Assembly (NCBI GenBank): GCA_009760855.2 | Contig: WPIO01000082.1 | Location: forward strand, 1,713,501-1,777,500 | Length of the DNA: 64,000 bases | From: Cristatella mucedo | Lineage: Eukaryota > Bryozoa > Phylactolaemata > Cristatellidae | Direction: 5' to 3' | In this document: piece by piece, positions 12,645-25,222 of the stretch | Position numbering within the stretch: the first letter of the stretch is position 1 | Layout of the letters: each line of letters begins with the position of its first letter | The notes under the pieces: generated by a model | What the model saw: the letters and a program-made list of their open reading frames with translations, nothing else | Database searches by the model: none | Told to the model about the DNA's origin: nothing | Made by a program: the position numbers and the translations under genes

Positions 12645-12809
12645 CACGAGCTGATTTAGCAGACTTTTGCATAGCAACAGAAAAGCCTTTACGGCTATCC
12701 CCACCTGCGGTAGGCGACAAAGACTCGCCTACCGCATGATTTGAACCCGCGACCTCGGGATCGAAGTCGTGAAAAGCAATCGCCTTACCTAGTGCACCAT
12801 CACGGCTCA
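12645..12809 (-). mobile_element. SINE, family 2 (tRNA-like head)
   Basis: Read on the minus strand, a tRNA-like head (GAGCCGTGATGGTGCACTAGGTAAGGCG, with GGGTTCAAATCA as box B) is followed by a body with CCGTAAAGGCTTTTCTGTTGCTATGC and an end near CTGCTAAATCAGC. It matches the copies at 15887, 46202 and 58089. It lies immediately after the family 1 SINE, in the opposite orientation. Confidence 0.75.
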
Positions 12810-13720
12810 ACTAGGTAGGCCGGAGCGAGGGCGAAATTTAATCTTGCCCTCACGAGGTCATTGCCCTCGGAATGCCGACATTCCTACGACGTCTGAATGC
12901 GTATCCTATTCCATGATGCCTTCTATTCGATCGAGAGTCCAGGTATTAGCTACTGGGCGACCGGCCCATCCGCACCCATCACTCCTCCGCCCCTTCCGGC
13001 CTTGTGAGGGCATGCCATTATGACATGCCTTCAATAATGCACCGCTTCACGTATCCTTTCCAATCAGCATTTAATCCCATCTGAAGGATTCTATCGCACA
13101 TTCTCTCTTTTCAGCATTGCAAACAGCAAGCTTCGGCGATTCGTCGTCAGCTTACTTTTCAGCTCTTTGCCAGTCAGCCAAGGTCGTAGTCGTCAGTGGG
13201 CGTGGCCCACTGCGCATTGCGGGCGACATTGATTTTGCTTTTTAAGAAAGCAAAAGCATACGATGAGTAAGTCCGTAATAATCCGTAGTAATCCAAGACG
13301 TGATCTCCACAGAGCGGCTGATTCGCTCAGCTTAAGCGAAGTCACAAGTTGATGCGTCCTAGCAACACTGCCACCAGCTGAGCAAAGCTCTTGAAGGCTT
13401 GCGTTTTTTATGGCCCTGTCAACCCCATCGTTTGTCAGCTTAGGTAGACCGTACCGTGCTTCCTCGGTTCAATCCAACCAGAGTTGCAGCTGCTTCTTAA
13501 TATCGTAGGGTACGCGTTGCTCGGAAATCATAAGCGCTCTTGCGCTACTTGTATCTACTTGCTGTCGCCTGCGAAATCCGGTCCCCAAGTTTGTCCTTTC
13601 GTGAATGCAGAAAGGCCCTCACTTTGCCCATAGCTAAGCGCTCACTAGCGCTACCCTAATGTGGCAGCAAAGGAAATTCACCTTAACTAGCCCTCTGGGA
13701 AATATCACTGCACAGACTAT
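12810..13720. other. No recognisable feature
   Basis: Unique-looking sequence without a convincing open frame or repeat match. Confidence 0.5.
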
Positions 13721-13721
13721 T

Positions 13722-13774
13722 ATATTATATGTATTATATATATATATATATATACATTTATATACTTTGTATTA

Positions 13775-13863
<89 letters not shown>

Positions 13864-13866
13864 TAT
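13722..13866. repeat. (TA)n microsatellite
   Basis: Alternating TA with scattered G, about 145 bases long. Confidence 0.95.
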
Positions 13867-15125
13867 AGCGTTCGATACTCATGCCATTTCTAGCGAGAAC
13901 GTCCAGTTGGTCGCCTATATACTCAGGCGCATACAAATCCACGAATAATGGACGCCCCTGCTGTGGCTGTAAAATCGATCGGGTAATCTACTATGGGTTT
14001 TCTAATATGTCAGCTATACTAAAGTTGTGCGAAGCATGTGAAAATTTCTATTTAAAACCCAATAACCTACACATTTGCTGTTGGTGCCTATGTGTAGAGT
14101 GTGGCGTTGTCCTACCACGATTCTTTGCGACCTTTCTTGTCCAAAGAGAGAAATCGAGGCTGCCAGCTTCTGTGCTTTCTTTTCTACTGTAGCACATTTT
14201 AAAGAGCCTGATTTGTACTGAAAAGGTTGGCTGCTGGTTTAGGCCGAACACTCGGCTTCTGCGCCTGTCGATAATGCTCCTTAGTAGTTTATTAGGGTTC
14301 CAATCTGCCTGAGAGCCACTGGACCAGTGCCAAATAAAGACTGTTCAAAAAATACTTCACATCTTCAGGCAGTTTGCATAGGTTCGTCATCTTGCTGCGA
14401 AATGTAACGACCTGCAAACGGGTATTTGAGCCTTGAATTCCTCTTTTCTTGACCAACAACAACTTGAGAGTAAAGTACCCTCGAGGAATCCTTGTTTGGT
14501 GCCTGTGTAGTGGCTCTCAGCCAGCCTCGGCCTGATTTGAACCCTATACAACTACTATAGCTACATCGACAGGTGGCAACATCGACATCGACATGGACAG
14601 AGCAACATCGACAGGCGGCAGTGGCCCAGTGTTCGACCCGATCCCAGTAGCCGATCTTTTCAGTGAAACTCGGGCTCTTAGAAATGTGCTACAGCAGAGG
14701 AGACAACGTCGAAGCTGGCAGCCTCTATTCCTGGCCAGACATAGGGTGGGTGAGGGGTTATAAAGAATCGTGGTGGGACGACGTCACACTAAAAGCATGT
14801 GAGCGAACAGCATGTAAGTTTGTTTTTGCGCTTTCAATATATATTTCCCATTTTTTGCATAACTTTAGTATGCCTGGCATAGTAGAAAACCCTCTTATTA
14901 CTTAAACGAACTTATAGCCACAGCAGCCGCGGTCAGACTGTGAGCATTTCTTTGCACCTGAGTGTAGCTATTTTATTGCAAATGATGCTAATATTTGCAA
15001 GCCAAAACTGTCAAGAGTATTCCTTTGTTTTTTCTTCTCTAATGCTGACATCCAAGGAACATTGTATATAATTAAGTAACGACATCCAATGAGTACAGTG
15101 TAGAATTAAGTAAACGATCCTTTGA
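13867..15125. other. No recognisable feature
   Basis: Open frames of about 100 residues on both strands (13881-14192 and 14048-14251) overlap each other and carry no recognised domain. A run of ACATCGACA-type short repeats occurs at 14570-14610. Confidence 0.4.
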
Positions 15126-15139
15126 AACCAATCATCCTT

Positions 15140-15832
15140 TGTCTGATTTTTGTCTCAACTTCTGCAACTCACTGCTCGCTGGCCTACCAGCATGTGCGAT
15201 CAGGCGATTGTAGCTGGTGCAAAACTCCGTAACTAGGCTTGTCTGTCGTGAGCGTCGCAGTTGCCACATTACTCCACTTCTCGCCGACCTGCACTGGCTA
15301 CCAGTATAGCAACGGATTGACTTCAAGGTTTTGTCGCTCACTTTAAGGTCACTTCATTCTTTAGCTCCAGCCTATCTCTCCGATATACTCCCCCATCAGG
15401 CCAAGCATCGTACCACCCGCTTTTCGGAATCCAACAGTCTACAAATACCCCGTACAAACCTCAAATCCTTTGGAGACCGTGCATTTAGTTCGTATGCTCC
15501 CAAAGCCTGAAACTCCCTCCCGACCTGCGTCAGAACATCCCCTGACCTGACCACATTTAAAAAGAATTTAAAAACACACCTATTTAGGACAGCATTCAGT
15601 GGGTCCTTGTGATTGGTCCTTGATGTGCTTATGCGTGCTGACACTGTGCATGCTGCCACTAACCACATTTGAATGCTGACCCTGTGCATGTCACCTCTAA
15701 CCATGTTGTTTATCAAGCATGATATTACTCACCATTCAATTGCATATCCCTTTGCAGCAGATGTAAAGCGTCTAGAAAGAGATTGAGTTATCTGAGGGTG
15801 CTTTATCAAGTGCATTATTAATATTATTACGG
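15140..15832 (+). mobile_element. L2-type non-LTR element, 3' third
   Basis: Plus-strand codons, with several stops and frame changes, match the C-terminal region of the L2 polyprotein. Visible parts are a 'NSLLAGLPACAI'-like stretch, the 'ADLHWLPV' region, 'LAPAYLSD' and the end of the ORF. The 3' UTR follows, ending in CTAGAAAGAGATTGAGTT..GCTTTATCAAGTGCATTATTAATATTATTA. It is a typical 5'-truncated dead copy. Confidence 0.8.
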
Positions 15833-15886
15833 GTTCAACGTCCGTGGCAGACGAGAAACATTCTTAACAATAATAATAATAATAAT

Positions 15887-16052
15887 GTTAGCCGATTTTA
15901 CAGCCTCATTTGTATAGCAGAAGAGGAGCCTTAACGGCTATCACCACCGCTTTCAGTTGGCAATAAAGGATAGCCCAATGCAGGATTCGAACCCATGACT
16001 TCGGTCGTGAAGAGCAAGCACCTTACTTACCTCCTGAGCGACACCGCGGTCG
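15887..16052 (-). mobile_element. SINE, family 2 (tRNA-like head)
   Basis: It begins after an (AAT)n run. The reverse complement shows box B (GGGTTCGAATCC) and the shared body (GGTGATAGCCGTTAAGGCTCC, CTATACAAATGAGGCTGTAAAATCGGC). Along with the copy at 58089 it is among the best preserved. Confidence 0.8.
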
Positions 16053-16277
16053 TATTTCTTTTTACATGGAAGCATACGGAACTTAATAGGACTATATTAA
16101 AACTGGTTTTTGATTCACCAATCAATTTTTGCATCTATCAGTCCTTAATATTAATAGCCGACCTTGAACATCATATTCTTTATTTTTTCACACTTGAGAG
16201 AAGCTTAGATAATTATATCACCGTTCACTTTCTTATCTATGGCGATGCTACTTGATGGGGCTCCCCGAGCACCTTTA

Positions 16278-17362
16278 TAATAATAATAATGCACTTGATA
16301 AAGCGCCCTCAAAGAACTCAATCTCTTTCTAGGCGCTTTACATTTGCTGCAAAGGGGAAAAGCAACTGAATGGTGATTAAAATCATGCTTGACAACAAAC
16401 AACGAGTTTTGCACCATCTGTAATCGCACATGCCGGTAGGCCAGTAAGCAGTGAGTTGCAGAAGTCGAGACGGGATGTCACAAATGCATGGACCAACTTG
16501 GACGTGGCATCCTTATCTAAACAAGCCCAAATTTGAGCAATGTTATGTAGCTGAAAGTAGGCAGATTTGACTGTGGAGCTGATGTGGTCGTCTAACGAGA
16601 GGTCACTTTGGAACACGACACCTAGATTTCGAGCTGATTCAACTGAAGATATGCTGGCAGAGCCAATTTTGAGCGTCAGCCTTTCCAATTTCTGAATCAC
16701 ACTGGGTTAGCCCATAACTAGTAAGTTAGTTTTATCATCGTTTAGTTTTAGGAAATTTGCTGCCATCCATGTGCGGATGTCATCAATACATGCAGCAAGT
16801 GAGTTGAGAGAGTTTGAGGTGCTCGAAGGCTGTGAGGGATCAAAGCAAAGGTACAACTGAGTGTCATCCGCATAGAAGTGAAAGCCTAGATTGTGCTTGG
16901 CAATCACATCAGCAAGAGGCAGAGTATAGACCGTGAAAAGAACCGGACCTAGCACGGAGCCCTGAGGTACTCCATATTTCAGAGGTACTTCAGATGATCT
17001 TTGTCCATTCACGTCAATACTCTGCAGTCTCCCACTGAGATAGGACCTGAACCACTGCAGAGCAGTGCCAGTGATGCCCAGGCGACATGAGAGGCGCTCT
17101 AGAAGAACTTTGTGATCGATAGTATCAAAAGCTGCCAAAAGATCGAGCAAAACAAGCAGAGACACTCTACCCATGTCTGCATTCCTAAGTAGGTCGTTGT
17201 ATAATCTAAGCAATGCTGACTCTGTGGAGTGATTAGCTCTAAAGCCAGACTGAAACTTACAAGCAAGGTTTGAACTTTCAATATATGAGTTCAGCTGGTT
17301 TGCCACAACCCGTTCCAGTGTCTTTGATAGGAATGGTAGAAGGGAGACTGGGCGGTAAACTT
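16278..17362 (-). pseudogene. L2/CR1-type reverse transcriptase remnant with its 3' tail
   Basis: This is the best-preserved non-LTR element here. On the minus strand one frame runs from about 17362 down to 16430, broken by a single TAG at 16704-16706. It encodes the second half of a reverse transcriptase: 'RPVSLLPFLSK' (fingers), 'FDTIDHKVLL' with the first catalytic Asp, 'GVPQGSVLGPVLF', the 'YADDTQLYL' catalytic box, 'FLKLNDDKT' and part of the C-terminal region. A frame change near 16430 ends it, and the L2 3' tail with (ATT)n follows at 16278-16360. The 5' part is missing beyond 17362, where unrelated sequence begins, as is usual for truncated reverse transcription. No endonuclease domain remains, so it is not autonomous. 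CR1 is the main alternative clade. Confidence 0.88.
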
Positions 17363-17445
17363 CAATATCAGTACGTGTGCACGCGAGCTCAGACGCACGT
17401 GCACGTGCATGATTCTCACAGGCACACAGAAATCCCGCGTAGTAA

Positions 17446-17870
17446 TTATAATACTACCTCGTTTGATTAGCATCCTAAGAGAACCAAATCTCTATCCAAG
17501 CACTTTACAACTCACTGCATAAGCAGTAGTAGCCAAGAACTAATGACAACCAAGGTATCATGCTAAGCTAGACAAGCATGCAAACGATCACAATTATCTT
17601 GCCGAGACAACCATGCAACCCATACAAGAACGTCTCGGACTAACATGCGACCCATACAAGAAGGAGCTCAGGTCCACCGGTTAGTGGATCGCCTGGTTGG
17701 TTGTATGCACAGTCATGCACGGGTATAATGTACAAAGCACACAGGCAACGAAGTTCATTGGGGACCAAGGAAAGCTTAGCAGATCAGGTGTGTCTTTAGC
17801 ATATACTTAGTGCTTAAATGATACTTGGGGAGCCGGAAGTGAGTTCCGGGCCCTAGGTGTATCGCTGGAG
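17446..17870 (-). mobile_element. L2-type 3' tail, decayed
   Basis: CTAAGAGAACCAAATCTCTATCCAAGCACTTTACA followed by CTGCATAAGC resembles the reverse L2 terminus. GAAGTGAGTTCCGGGCCC near 17840 corresponds to the GGGAGTGAGTTCCAGGCTTTGG signpost of the ORF end at 53090. The middle is strongly diverged. Confidence 0.5.
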
Positions 17871-17899
17871 ATGACAACATAGCTGAAGGCCAAAGGGCA

Positions 17900-20660
17900 G
17901 CAGAGCTGAGTTCAGACAAGTCACACGTGCATTCACGAATGACCACTCAGCTCTCAACCGGCTCAAAACAAAGTTTACTCATGCTATTTTGTGTTTTTAT
18001 AAATCGACACTGGCACGGCAGCAATGCCTCGGACAGACTTAGAACACTTAAAGCCTCGTAAAGCTCCACGAAGTGCAGCTTACCCCTAAAAGAGTGTTAG
18101 TGCACTGCTACTGTCATCATGGACGTGATTGAGTCTGTTCTGCTTCGCATGTTTAAGTAACCCACACGTGCACGATACCAATGACTGCTTTAGTGGCGAA
18201 CTGCTGGTTTTCTCTAGGTCCAAATTATTGTAATAGAGTTTAGATTGGCTCTAAAGAACCGAATTCCTAATGCTGAGACAGCTAGGCCAGTTAAAAAACA
18301 CTAATTGTGGGTTGAAAAATCAGCTATGCAGAAAGACTTGCTGACGATGTGTATTCTTAGATGGGACTGCTGTTGTACGTAGACGTTGCTGGGCAAGACT
18401 TCTTAACGGCTTTGACAGCCGGCACCCGTGGATCTCTTGCAGTCTGGTCACTAGCAGTAGAAGCATCACCCGCGACTTTGGGAGATCTCATTTCAATGTC
18501 AATGTTTTAAGGATGAACGGACAAGCTACGACGGCCTGTGCTCAGAGAAAGAGGCTTTTGCCTCTCACCAGCGTCGTGGGGCTCAATAATACTGTCGATA
18601 AATCGCGATCCTTCTCTGGTATCGTGATCGATTTATTATAGATTTTCAAAAGCAGCAACTACGCATTAGCCGGGGTGCCCTGTCCTGCCGGGGTCGCCGG
18701 TGCTACCCTCGACTCCCGGTTCAGGAACAGGGGGCGCACGGTTTCCGAGCCAGCGACTGCGCGTCCGAGCAGCTGGAGCCGCATGCGTTGCCGCTAGCTC
18801 GGAGCTCGAGAGGTCAGCAAGGCAGGCTCCGTTTCGCGGCCACCAGCTGCCGAGCCACGAAAAGCCTCACGGCCGCCAACCGAAGGCCGGCGGCCGGCAG
18901 CGATCGAGCTATGGCCGTGCATTTGTCAATCTCGTTCCGGCCAGCCACTAGTGGGGCATCCGAGCTGCCGTCGAACGGTGCAGTCGTTGACGATGACAGC
19001 CTCGGTGCAGCTGTTCGTGCTATCATTGTTTCTATTCTTGACGTGCAACGTGTAATTAGCGATTGAATGGCTCTTTGAGGTAGGGTAGGAATGGCAGGTG
19101 AACGTTGAGCCTGTCAAGGTCAATACTAAGCCATCCGTGAAAAAATCTTGGCTACAGCCATGTGCACACCTACGCATTAAAAAAAAGTGGTTCATGCTGG
19201 ACTTAATGTCATGGTCAATCAGGCCCTACTTTGACCGAACCGTCCAGGCTTTGCTTTGACCTTTCGGCAGGCCTCAGCTCATTGTCTGGATGCACACTGA
19301 AAGAGTCTGAAAGGACGCCTGCAGAAGTGGAAAGAAACATCCCGGTTTGAGCTTTAATTCTACCTCAGGAGTAGCACTGCACACCATCAATCTTTAAGTG
19401 TCATCTGCACTGAGTACTCAATCTGCAATTTGTGCACTCGTAATTAACTTCGACTGCCTTGCTCGACACTACTGCAGAAACCCACTGAATACAATATCAG
19501 TACTGGAGCTCCTTTTCCAAAGAGTGGTTGAATTTGTTTAGGTGACCAGATGCTTTTTTACCTCAGCAGTCACAGTGTGGGGAAGTCAGGCCTTGACATA
19601 AGGTACACCATTGAAGAACTTAGTGGTTGTGAAGGCACGATTGCATCTACATGAGAGACCAGCATAATCGGATTATCAACACCGATAGGATGCAAGCATC
19701 TTCAACCCTTTGAATAACTCCTCGTGCGGTCGCAAGCCCTGAATTACGAAGACTGGTCATAATTGTGAGATGACCCTAACCCGAAGATGTTTTCGCGAAT
19801 AAAAGCAAGCTTAATCCAAACTGATAATCAATTTTAATTACATCTAGGCCGCCACTCATACTCGTGGTAAACGATGAAATGGTAATTTCTTCTGGCCCAC
19901 TATTTGGTTTGTTTAGAATGAACGGCTTTCCCTGAGTTTTCCCTGGACGAAGAAATTATCATTTGACATCAGTAGCCTTCGAGCACAGGGCTGTCGGAGG
20001 CCCTACGATTGCTCAGACTGTCTAGCAGCCGCAGGCTCTCGAGCCTGTCGGGATGCCTTGAGAGCTTGCAGCTCTCAAGCTGTTGTCAGTACGCCGAGTG
20101 GTTAAATACTTGTGTGTCCAAATCATCTGGCCCTATCTGCCTCTTTCAAGCAGCTGTCCAACAGCTGTCCAACCGGCCGTGTCTTCCTTCGTTTTACCTA
20201 GCACATTTCTGCAGGCCATGTCAGCCTCGTTCTAGAGGCACTCGTTCCCATCCGGTCCTTTCCAGTAGCAATCATTTAGGCCACTGACATAGCTAGGCTT
20301 TATACAAAGCCTTATACAGAAAGCTAAACCTTGTTTTACTAATCACATTAATTTCACACTAATGAAGTCAATGTAAATAAGTCACTGGCGTCTTCAATTC
20401 CATCGCTTTCTCGGCTTTCTCGAGCAGCATCCTGTCGAGTTCATGCGACGACACGACACGGAACAACGTAAGACTTGCCGTTCTGGCGATTATGAGGCTT
20501 TGTAGGATACGTGACAAGACCGTCTCGATGCTGCTGGTGGTAGGCAATCAGTTCGACAGGTCCAGGGAATTTCTTCCCGTTCTCAATCTGCAGCTGGCTA
20601 TCGTCTTGCCGAACCAAACTGAAGTGATGGACGCACTATAGTCACACTAATCATTTAGGC
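17900..20660. other. No recognisable feature
   Basis: About 2.8 kb without a supported gene. A GC-rich patch at 18660-18990 gives overlapping frames on both strands (18700-18951, 18788-19066 and 18814-19026) rich in Ala, Arg and Ser, with no domain. It could be a CpG-rich regulatory patch. Confidence 0.4.
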
Positions 20661-20663
20661 TTA

Positions 20664-20978
20664 TGCATGTCTTGGTGGCATCTGTAGGGACATCCATCTA
20701 CCACAAACTGCGGCCAGTAACTGTCGGGCGGGTTCGGAATAAACAATGGCTCGACAGTGGAAAACCAAGACATGCATGGAATATAACTGCTGACGGAGGA
20801 GTACGAGGAAGGAGTAGAGGGCTAGATCCTGCGATGCTGGCAGCCGTCGAGAGTGCATTGACTGGGCTTGGCCGGCTTGTTTTCTGAATAAAGTGCTTGG
20901 CGTTGGAGCCAGGACACTTGTTGCTCGTTCGAGCTACCCAGCCCGACGACGGGTCGTGTGAAGGGCTGTCGCAGACAA
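20664..20978 (+). repeat. Unclassified interspersed repeat, copy 1
   Basis: Closely similar to 38552-38860. Shared blocks are CATCTACCACAAACTGC, GTCGGGC.GGTTCGGAA, CATGCATGGAATATAA, GGAGGAGTAC, AATAAAG, GTTGGAGCCAG and TTGTTGCTCG.TCG.GCTACCCAGCC. An AATAAA lies about 70 bases before the shared 3' part, as in an LTR or the 3' end of a retroelement. No terminal TG/CA pair or coding sequence could be assigned. Confidence 0.7.
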
Positions 20979-21989
20979 GTCCAACATAGAGTACACAATT
21001 TGCAAAGGGTGGCTGCCAGATTAGGGCCTGCCAGAGATAGCTGGCTGCCAAGCAACCGCTCGTGACCTTTTACCTGTGGTGCAAGCGCTCTCCTGAGCAG
21101 CTACTAGGTTACAAACAGCACTCACGTCTCTCCTGTCTCCTGTGCTCTGCTCCACTCCCATGATTTAGCTGACTTGCTTCAGTAATGTGCCGTCAAACAA
21201 ATGGTAAGCAGAGGCACTCCGAAACCACAACGTCTTCAAATCCACGGACATTGAATTGACATTTAGGCTTATGCGATGACTTTCTGTGCTATCTCTCCAC
21301 GAACTGCCTACGTTACTTTCACATGGGGCGAATCTGCTATAACTGGAAAGAGTTTGGTGAGGAAAGTCAGTTGAGTTGACTTAGCTGACATAGAAATAAG
21401 CCAACTATGCTGGTCTGACTACAGTACTTGATGCTAATCAAATATTAATCACTAAGCTCTAGAGTATACACTTACTTGAGCCATGAGCCAAGATCGGTAG
21501 GCTGTGCGACCAGGCGACCGGCTCGTGTAGTCTCGGCTGAGACTTTCCTTTGCACTTCTGCCTCACGGTACCTCTGCTGCACCTCCCTACGGCAGGCGCT
21601 CGGAAGGTTTCACCAAACCCAAATGCTTGCTTTCAGTACAACCACATGCTTATTATCCAAGGCACCATACAGTTAATGCGATCGCACTCACTCTTGAAGC
21701 CATCAGCAACAGTGTCCCACTAAGCAGGCACACTCGGGACCTATTAACGCTGTGCTCTGTTAGAAACATCATGTGGTTGGCATGTCATATCAGCCAGCTT
21801 GAAACCGCTTAATGGTGAGCTCCACTAAACATACACATCTTAATAATAAAACTTCAAATCTAGCAAGTAAGTTCAAGTTTCTGATTTTAGACCTAATCAC
21901 TCAGACGAGTCAGCATTGCAGCTCTGTATAGAGCTACCTGAGCAGGAGTGCAGACCTAGGTTGAGTCTCTCTACTTGTTTCGCTGGATC

Positions 21990-22300
21990 TTTCGGCAATG
22001 TTAGATACTATAAATCCCCAAGGCCTGCTCGACCGTCTCCCATCTCGCCCGGGCATCACTGGCACTGCACTGCAACGGTTCACGTCTTATCCGAGTCGGA
22101 GATGTGAGAGCATTGATATCGACGGGCAACAGTTGTTCGAGGAGCGCCAGAAGTACACAGCGGTACTACGTAGCCTGCACTCTTCGCTTGGTCCACTCAT
22201 CACAATTTATAATCTCGTTGCCAATGTGATGGCCAAGCACAATTTAGGCTTGCATTTATACACAGCTGGCACCTGTGCTTTGATCTAATCCTGTCCTCCA
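21990..22300 (+). pseudogene. Decayed L2-type reverse transcriptase fragment
   Basis: The plus-strand frame contains 'LDTINPQGLLDRL', 'GITGTAL' and 'NVMAKHNLGLHLY'. These align with 'FDTIDHKVLLERL', 'GITGTAL' and 'DVIAKHNLGFHFY' of the copy at 16278-17362. The YADD catalytic box is lost and the PQGSVLGP segment is barely visible. Confidence 0.75.
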
Positions 22301-22659
22301 GTATGTCAACCTCTCTCAACTCCCTCGTTGCATGTATTGCTGACATTCGAAACAGGATAGCAAAAACATCAAATTGAATAACTATACACCAACTTATGAA
22401 GCCTTATTCCGAAATTGGAAAACCTTACCGCACCAACTCCGCAGTCAAATCTGCCAACTTTCAGTTGCATGGCAAGGCCCCCCCCCCCGTGGACCGGAAA
22501 TGACTAATACGCCACAAAAGGATTGCTGCCGCGTGACCTTTGGCGATTCGAACCTCCTTAGATAGAGATATAAAATCCAAGTAAGTCGATACATTTGGTG
22601 AAATCCTTTTTTATTGCTGTAAATCGCTACTTGCAGCTCTTGCTGTTTGTGAACTAAGG

Positions 22660-23015
22660 GTTTACAGCTTGCGTTAATCACAGCTACTTGGCTTGTTTGT
22701 TGTGAACGTCGCCAATGTTGCCACATTGCACCACTTCTCAGCGACTATGCACTAACTTCTCATCAATCAGTTTATCGCCTTCAAGGTTTCGTTCACTCAC
22801 TTTTAGGCCCCTCCGTTCTCTTTCTCCAGTCTACCTATCCGATATACTTCCAAATCTAGCGCGACATCGTATCGCCATCTCTTCTGGCTGCGCGTCGAAA
22901 CAACCACACCTTATGGAAGTCTGCTCCAACTTTCCAATACGAGCGCTGTACACAGTCAGACCAGATTGGGAAAGAGCTCTCATTGACATTCAAAACGGCT
23001 ATTTCAGGCTTATTT
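22660..23015 (+). mobile_element. Decayed L2-type ORF, C-terminal fragment
   Basis: Codons with indels resemble the ORF end of the other copies ('FRSLTF', 'SPVYLSDILPNLARHR', then a serine-rich stretch). It lies downstream of, and in the same orientation as, the fragment at 21990, so both may be one eroded insertion. A (C)10 run at 22480 lies between them. Confidence 0.6.
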
Positions 23016-23348
23016 CCTAGCAGCTCTCACCAAGGGTAAATTTGATTATACGGCTTACAAACAGCGCCACACAGGCAAGACGACGGATAAAAAATATAGA
23101 CTAAGGGGTGGTCTCAGAGTAAGGCTAGTCCACGACGAGAATATTAAGTGGAGTTTAAGGATTAACTGCAGTCTACTGTTGTGTGTGCCGGACCAGCAAG
23201 AAAACGGACTGGCACAGCCAGCCTCTCTGGGGGGATGCGGGCACGAAACCGCGTCTCACTAACGACAATATCGGCTTCTACCAAATCCAGATGATTAAAG
23301 AAGTCCCATTTATCTACTCCGTTATTCAGGGAGCCCAGAGCGATCTTC

Positions 23349-23672
23349 TGAAATCAGCTCTAGCATCAATCATGCGAAGGCGCCAAGTCCAGGCTTCATT
23401 GCAACCGGGGCTGATTCAACATCTCCGGCGTACACGTCAGTCTTACACGTGCCGCTGGCTCTAACTCTCTAAACTAATGGGGCATGTAAGGTAAATTTCA
23501 ATAGCGCAAAATGAAATCAGCTCTAGCATCAATCATGCGAAGGCGCCAAGTCCAGGCTTCATTGCAACCGGGGCTGATTCAACATCTCCGGCGTACACGT
23601 CTGTCTTACACGTGCCGCTGGCTCTAACTCTCTAAACTAATGGGGCATGTAAGGTAAATTTCAATAGCGCAA
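23349..23672. repeat. 163-bp tandem duplication
   Basis: 23349-23511 and 23512-23672 are direct copies. They differ by a single substitution in the part I compared (ACGTCAGTC against ACGTCTGTC). The near-identity means a recent duplication or an assembly artefact. No gene is recognised in the unit. Confidence 0.93.
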
Positions 23673-24750
23673 TATTTTTCGCTTACTCTTCACTCGTTTC
23701 CTCCATGCACTGTCTTCCACTTCTGCTATCCCAGCAGCGAGTATTAGGTTCTCTCACACAGGCAGCACCAAGTGTGTGTCCATAGATATCCGCAGCGCCA
23801 TTGTTATTTGCCCCTAGCAAAAGCCTTTACGACCTTCTTACTTCCGAGATCTCCCCTGCTGCCTGGTGATTGCGGGTGTACCAGCCGCAACCCGACGCCG
23901 AGCTAGCTCCGACTTTGACCTATCTACATTGCGCCCGTGACAAGTTCACGAGTAGCTCTACTCCGAACGTTTGCCACTGCAGATGCAGCTTCAGGGGCTA
24001 TTCAAATAGCGAAGAACAATTAATATTAAAGTTCGATTCACCGCCATACACGCGATGACGGCCAATCACCGTTGCGGGCTTTAGATGGCGTTTATTTACA
24101 CAGACGCTCGCAGCGGGCAGCACACGGCCGCTCTACCCGGCGTCGCACAGTACCAACTGAACTCCGGGTCTAATCGCTCTGCCCTTCTTTCCAGGAAGCG
24201 ACCCGACACATCAAAGACGGGCCAAGCAACATCACAGGCGGGCCAACGTAGAGCAGCCGAGTGCCGGCATGCAATCAAACCACAAATATTGATAGGATTT
24301 TTTAGCGGGCCGGTTGATACGGCTTCTTGCTGAGTTCAAGCTGGGTCGTACCGGTTGTCGGCCGTGCTGCCTATGAAGCTGTTTCGCAGCTTAGCGTTCA
24401 TTCAGGTAGCTAGCAATATCCATTCATGCATAGCCCGCCGAGTTTCTAAACTACCAGCCTTAGCTCTTGGCCCTTTCCTATCGCTAGCTAGTCTGGAGTA
24501 TGCTCTGGCTAGCTCGCTCATTTATTAGACGCCAATGCTTGATCTTTCTACCGTCCCTATGTCATAAGGATTATAATAATAATACATCTGATATAGTATT
24601 GTATTATAGTGTCTCCAGCGGTGGCTGCTCTTGTGGCGTCTCGCGGAGATAAAGCTCGCGAACGTGAGCGGTAAACGAGACTCGATCTTTATTACTCTCA
24701 ACGCGTACATATGCACCGGGGCAGCTCTCAGCTTAGCTGCGACGGGAGCC

Positions 24751-24935
24751 CTTGCCGCCTTAGTGGGGTCGACTAGGGCGCCTAGTACAGACCCGGCTCC
24801 CGATCCACCTAGCTCAGGCTAGAATGGAGCTGTATGGAGGCGATGCGGTTAGGAGATGGAGCGACCGGTGTGCTTGCCTTAGCGGGTTCGACTAGGACAT
24901 CTAGTACAGGCCCTGCTCCTGGTCCACCCGCTAAA
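24751..24935. repeat. Diverged ~120-bp tandem repeat
   Basis: CTTGCCGCCTTAGTGGGGTC, then GACTAGGGCGCCTAGTACAG, recurs about 120 bases later as CTTGCCTTAGCGGGTTCGAC, then TAGGACATCTAGTACAGG. The function is unknown. Confidence 0.6.
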
Positions 24936-25222
24936 AATAATTTTATAATGAATTAAGCCTGGTGCAGACGATGCGGTCAGGATGTGCACCGACTAATGTG
25001 CTGAAGTAGAAATAGCAGCTAAGCGTGAGGTCAGGAGTTTAGAGGAGAGAGAATATAATGGGACGACTGACAGAGCTCGGGGCGGCAGCTTGGTAGTCGA
25101 TGCGAGTCTACGCTTCGAGAGCATGAGAGACGAACCTGCGGCGACGAACAGCCAAGTGCAACTTAAGACTGTGTAGTTGTGTTCTGCCGGCTACTCAGTT
25201 AGCTGCTCGCATCTTGGGGTGC

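Noticed and set aside
18700-19066. Overlapping Ala/Arg/Ser-rich frames as a gene
   Set aside because: Open on both strands because of high GC content; no domain or splice evidence.
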